Made by a program: the position numbers and the translations under genes. Below, in pieces: positions 62,031-64,000 of a DNA stretch of 64,000 bases. The stretch is from assembly GCA_028751875.1 (NCBI GenBank), contig CM054135.1:61766597-61830596 (forward strand), given 5' to 3'. The stretch is from Rapana venosa. Its lineage: Eukaryota > Mollusca > Gastropoda > Neogastropoda > Muricidae. Below the pieces are notes generated by a model, which was given only the letters and a program-made list of their open reading frames with translations, was not told the origin of the DNA and searched no databases. Within the stretch, counting starts at the first letter, position 1; every line of letters begins with the position of its first letter.

Positions 62031-62090
62031 GAAGATTTGGATATTGACAAAGAGAACCAGCCAGATGAAGAGAAAGACGAATCCTCAGAG
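62031..62090 (+). CDS. PPP1R12A-like: MYPT exon 18 (last exon in window): acidic segment
   Basis: Twenty codons, phase 0 at both ends, reading EDLDIDKENQPDEEKDESSE between a ccttgcag acceptor and a gtacag donor. In MYPT1 the second Rho-kinase site is likewise followed by an acidic stretch (TQDSDENEQEQQSDTEE), so the order basic site then acidic tail is conserved. The remaining C-terminal coiled-coil exons must lie beyond 64000. Confidence 0.88.
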
Positions 62091-63669
62091 GTACAGTGTG
62101 TGTCTGTTTATGTCCATGCGAGCGTGGTTTTGTCAGTCTGGATGCTTGTGTTGTTATTATTGTTGTTGTTTGTGTCAAAGGTGGGACTGAAGGGGTTATA
62201 GTTGATCAAAATGTTCAGATGATCATGTTATATCATTGATTCAAAGTACAGCTATTGTAAAGCACACTTATCGTAAAATCTATTTTTTTAAAAAACTTTT
62301 AAAAAACCCTCCCCTACCCGGACGAATATTGAATTTCACATTTCATTGCTTTAAAAGCAGTCCAGTATAGCTGCCCAAAAGCTAATTATATTTTTTTAGA
62401 TTTCTTGATTGATAATAAATTTCGTTTTCCTGATAATAAATTTCATTTTCCCTGGGAACATTCTCAAGAGTTCCCTGTGCATCTCATCAAGTGAGCAGCA
62501 ATGCTGGGTCACTGTAAATTTAACAATGTTTGCATGAGAGACAAAGACTTCCAACACATCCCCCCACCATCACCCCAAAAAAAAGCAACTCCAAAAGACC
62601 CTGACTTCCAATCCTTGCTTTGAAGGGATTCCCCGAACCACCATGCAGCATACTGCAGTGTCTGCAAATCTTCTTTTAGCACAGAACACATGGGAATAAT
62701 GTGGCTAACATCGGCCGTTGGTTGTCAGATTTCTGTCTTTTAAAACAAATTCTTAGATTTCTGTGTTTAAAAAAAATTCTTCTGCTGTTACGGTTTTTTT
62801 TGTTGTTTTGGGTTTTTTGTTTTGTTTTTGTTTAAACATCTTTCTGGAGAACAAAAACTAATTCAATCAAATGGCTCTCAAAATGATCAGACAAAGCACA
62901 TCTTCGTGGAATGTTGAGAATGTGACCTATACTCTGACATCACTTTTGTAACACGCAGACATTTTTCGAAAGCAAATGAGATTGAGAAATCAGTCACCTT
63001 ATGTCCAGTTTCAACCAGTCAGAAGCAACTTTACTCAGAGGTCATAGTTGGTGTACACCATGATAGCTTCCCAAAGACTCCCTAGGTCCACTTCGGCAAT
63101 CATCAGGAAGCGGCATCTTACGCTTATAACATAATGTCGGACAAGTTTTCTTCAAAAACCTTTCACAAGAGATCTCAAATTCAAGAAATCATGTTTTCAA
63201 CAAAGATCACAGCTTTGTACCACTGAGCTGTTAAAGGCTTGGAAAAGATTACAAGTGAAGTGCAATCATCAGAAAGTGTTTTAGTTCTGCTGACTTGATT
63301 TGAATCGACACCGTCTTTCTCGTGCCACACAATAACTCCTGAATCTGGGTGAAACGATTGACACAGAAATAGGGAAAATTTGCCAGTCAAAAAGGTTTTT
63401 AAAAAATGCTGTGAAGCATCTGCTGAAGAAGGTGATTGAGCACTGATGGAAATAATTATCTTCGCTAGCTGCCAAGGAGGTTTTGTGCTTAGGGACTGTC
63501 ATTGCTAGTCATCCCCTTTGAGCTCCTCAGGCCACCCCAAAAATAGCACAATTCTAGAGAGGCCCTTGCAAGCACGAAAGTCCCGCGCATGTACTGCCAA
63601 GGAGGGACAGTAGAGTTGATTTATTATACCATGATATAACCCATATATAGCTGCACAGTTTTGATATGT

Positions 63670-63755
63670 GATTTTAAGTTTTACGAGGTGACATCCTCGA
63701 TATGGCCTCTGTGGTTGGCGGGGCTATAAACAAGAAGATTGCATTGGGTTGCTGG
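63670..63755 (+). repeat. Family V repeat (copy 2)
   Basis: TTTTACGAGGTGACATCCTC, GATATGGCCTCTGTGGTTGG and GGCTATAAACAAGAAGATTG align with 8475-8570. Confidence 0.6.
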
Positions 63756-63924
63756 TAACTCGTTATCCTCAAGTGTCATTGTCCCCCAAACTTGTCTTTG
63801 CTTGGGCAATTCATACTGGCTCACACGAGAAACTGTAGACCGTGTGCCGAATGTGATATTGATCACATGGAAGTGCATCACACTCCTCAGTGTTTTCCTG
63901 TTTATCACCTTCACCGTCATCTAT

Positions 63925-64000
63925 CCCGTAGTCCTGTAGACCATGGGGGCACCACTGAAGATTTTGTAACCAGCTTCCTCTACTCCCTGCAGTCCTCTGC
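63925..64000 (+). repeat. Family W repeat (copy 2, cut by the window end)
   Basis: GTAGACCATGGGGGCACCAC, TGAAGATTTTGTAACCAGCT and TCCTCTACTCCCTGC align with 30355-30425. Confidence 0.6.

Larger units (their letters stand above)
2595..62090 (+). other. PPP1R12A-like: MYPT-family gene (myosin phosphatase targeting subunit), internal part, 18 exons
   Basis: Eighteen exons on the plus strand join into a protein with the domain order of MYPT1: ankyrin repeats, Ser/Arg-rich middle, SWRRSLRKT and PRSASSPR motifs, and the RRSTQ phosphorylation site. The family protein targets PP1 catalytic subunit to myosin and other substrates, and Rho-kinase phosphorylation of the RRST site inhibits it. Seen here: GT/AG boundaries and matching codon phases at all junctions except exon 9 to 10. 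Missing: the first exon(s) with the PP1-binding RVxF-type motif (upstream) and the C-terminal coiled coil (downstream). Whether it is called PPP1R12A, B or C is not meaningful, because invertebrates normally have one such gene. The gene spans at least 59.5 kb here, almost all of it repeat-rich intron. Confidence 0.93.
62091..64000 (+). other. Start of intron 18, incomplete; no exon recognised
   Basis: Mostly A/T-rich sequence without recognisable coding. Family V (63670-63755) and family W (63925-64000) are near the right edge. The region 62880-63660 is more balanced in composition but I see no supported feature in it. Confidence 0.65.

Noticed and set aside
62091..64000. Search for the C-terminal coiled-coil exons of MYPT.
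   Set aside because: No heptad-rich frame between consensus splice sites is visible. These exons should be downstream of the window.

Overview
The window is animal genomic DNA. It has split exons with GT/AG junctions, very long introns, dense CA, CT and poly-G simple repeats, and many interspersed retroelements. An invertebrate is likely, and a mollusc (probably a gastropod) is my best guess. That guess rests on the single MYPT-type gene and on the style of the tRNA-derived SINEs with ATT-repeat tails. No bacterial-type gene, CRISPR array or functional RNA gene is visible.

One host gene explains all the convincing coding sequence. It is a plus-strand orthologue of the myosin phosphatase targeting subunit (MYPT / PPP1R12A-B-C family; Drosophila Mbs, C. 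elegans mel-11). I place eighteen exons between 2595 and 62090. Five exons (2595-19040) encode the ankyrin-repeat domain. Exons from 24468 to 48218 encode the Ser/Arg-rich middle region, including the family landmarks SWRRSLRKT and PRSASSPR. The exon at 51059-51149 ends in RRSTQ, the Rho-kinase inhibitory site (human Thr696). The exons to 62090 encode Ser/Thr-rich linkers and a diverged second RRxT site. The N-terminus with the PP1-binding motif lies upstream of the window and the C-terminal coiled coil lies downstream. Codon phases agree at every junction except 39112 to 45202, where an exon end or a small exon is unresolved.

The introns are filled with mobile elements. A 5'-truncated LINE with an intact reverse-transcriptase reading frame (about 5885-8128) ends 24 bp before exon 2. 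A second LINE fragment lies at 14290-14960. There are about eighteen copies of one tRNA-headed SINE (family A), two copies of a chimeric tRNA/5S-rRNA-like SINE nested inside family A with target-site duplications, and two copies of another tRNA SINE (family C) with perfect duplications. There are also a 1-kb element with inverted tRNA-like ends, a TTAA-flanked piggyBac-type element (60229-61334), and several shorter unnamed families.

The most unusual pattern is that several MYPT exon boundaries are next to, or part of, tandem repeats that copy a splice-site-like sequence. These are a 72-bp array ending exactly at the acceptor of exon 10, an 88-bp fourfold repeat spanning the donor of exon 15, five dispersed copies of the exon-11 donor, and acceptor-like tandem units upstream of exons 8 and 12.
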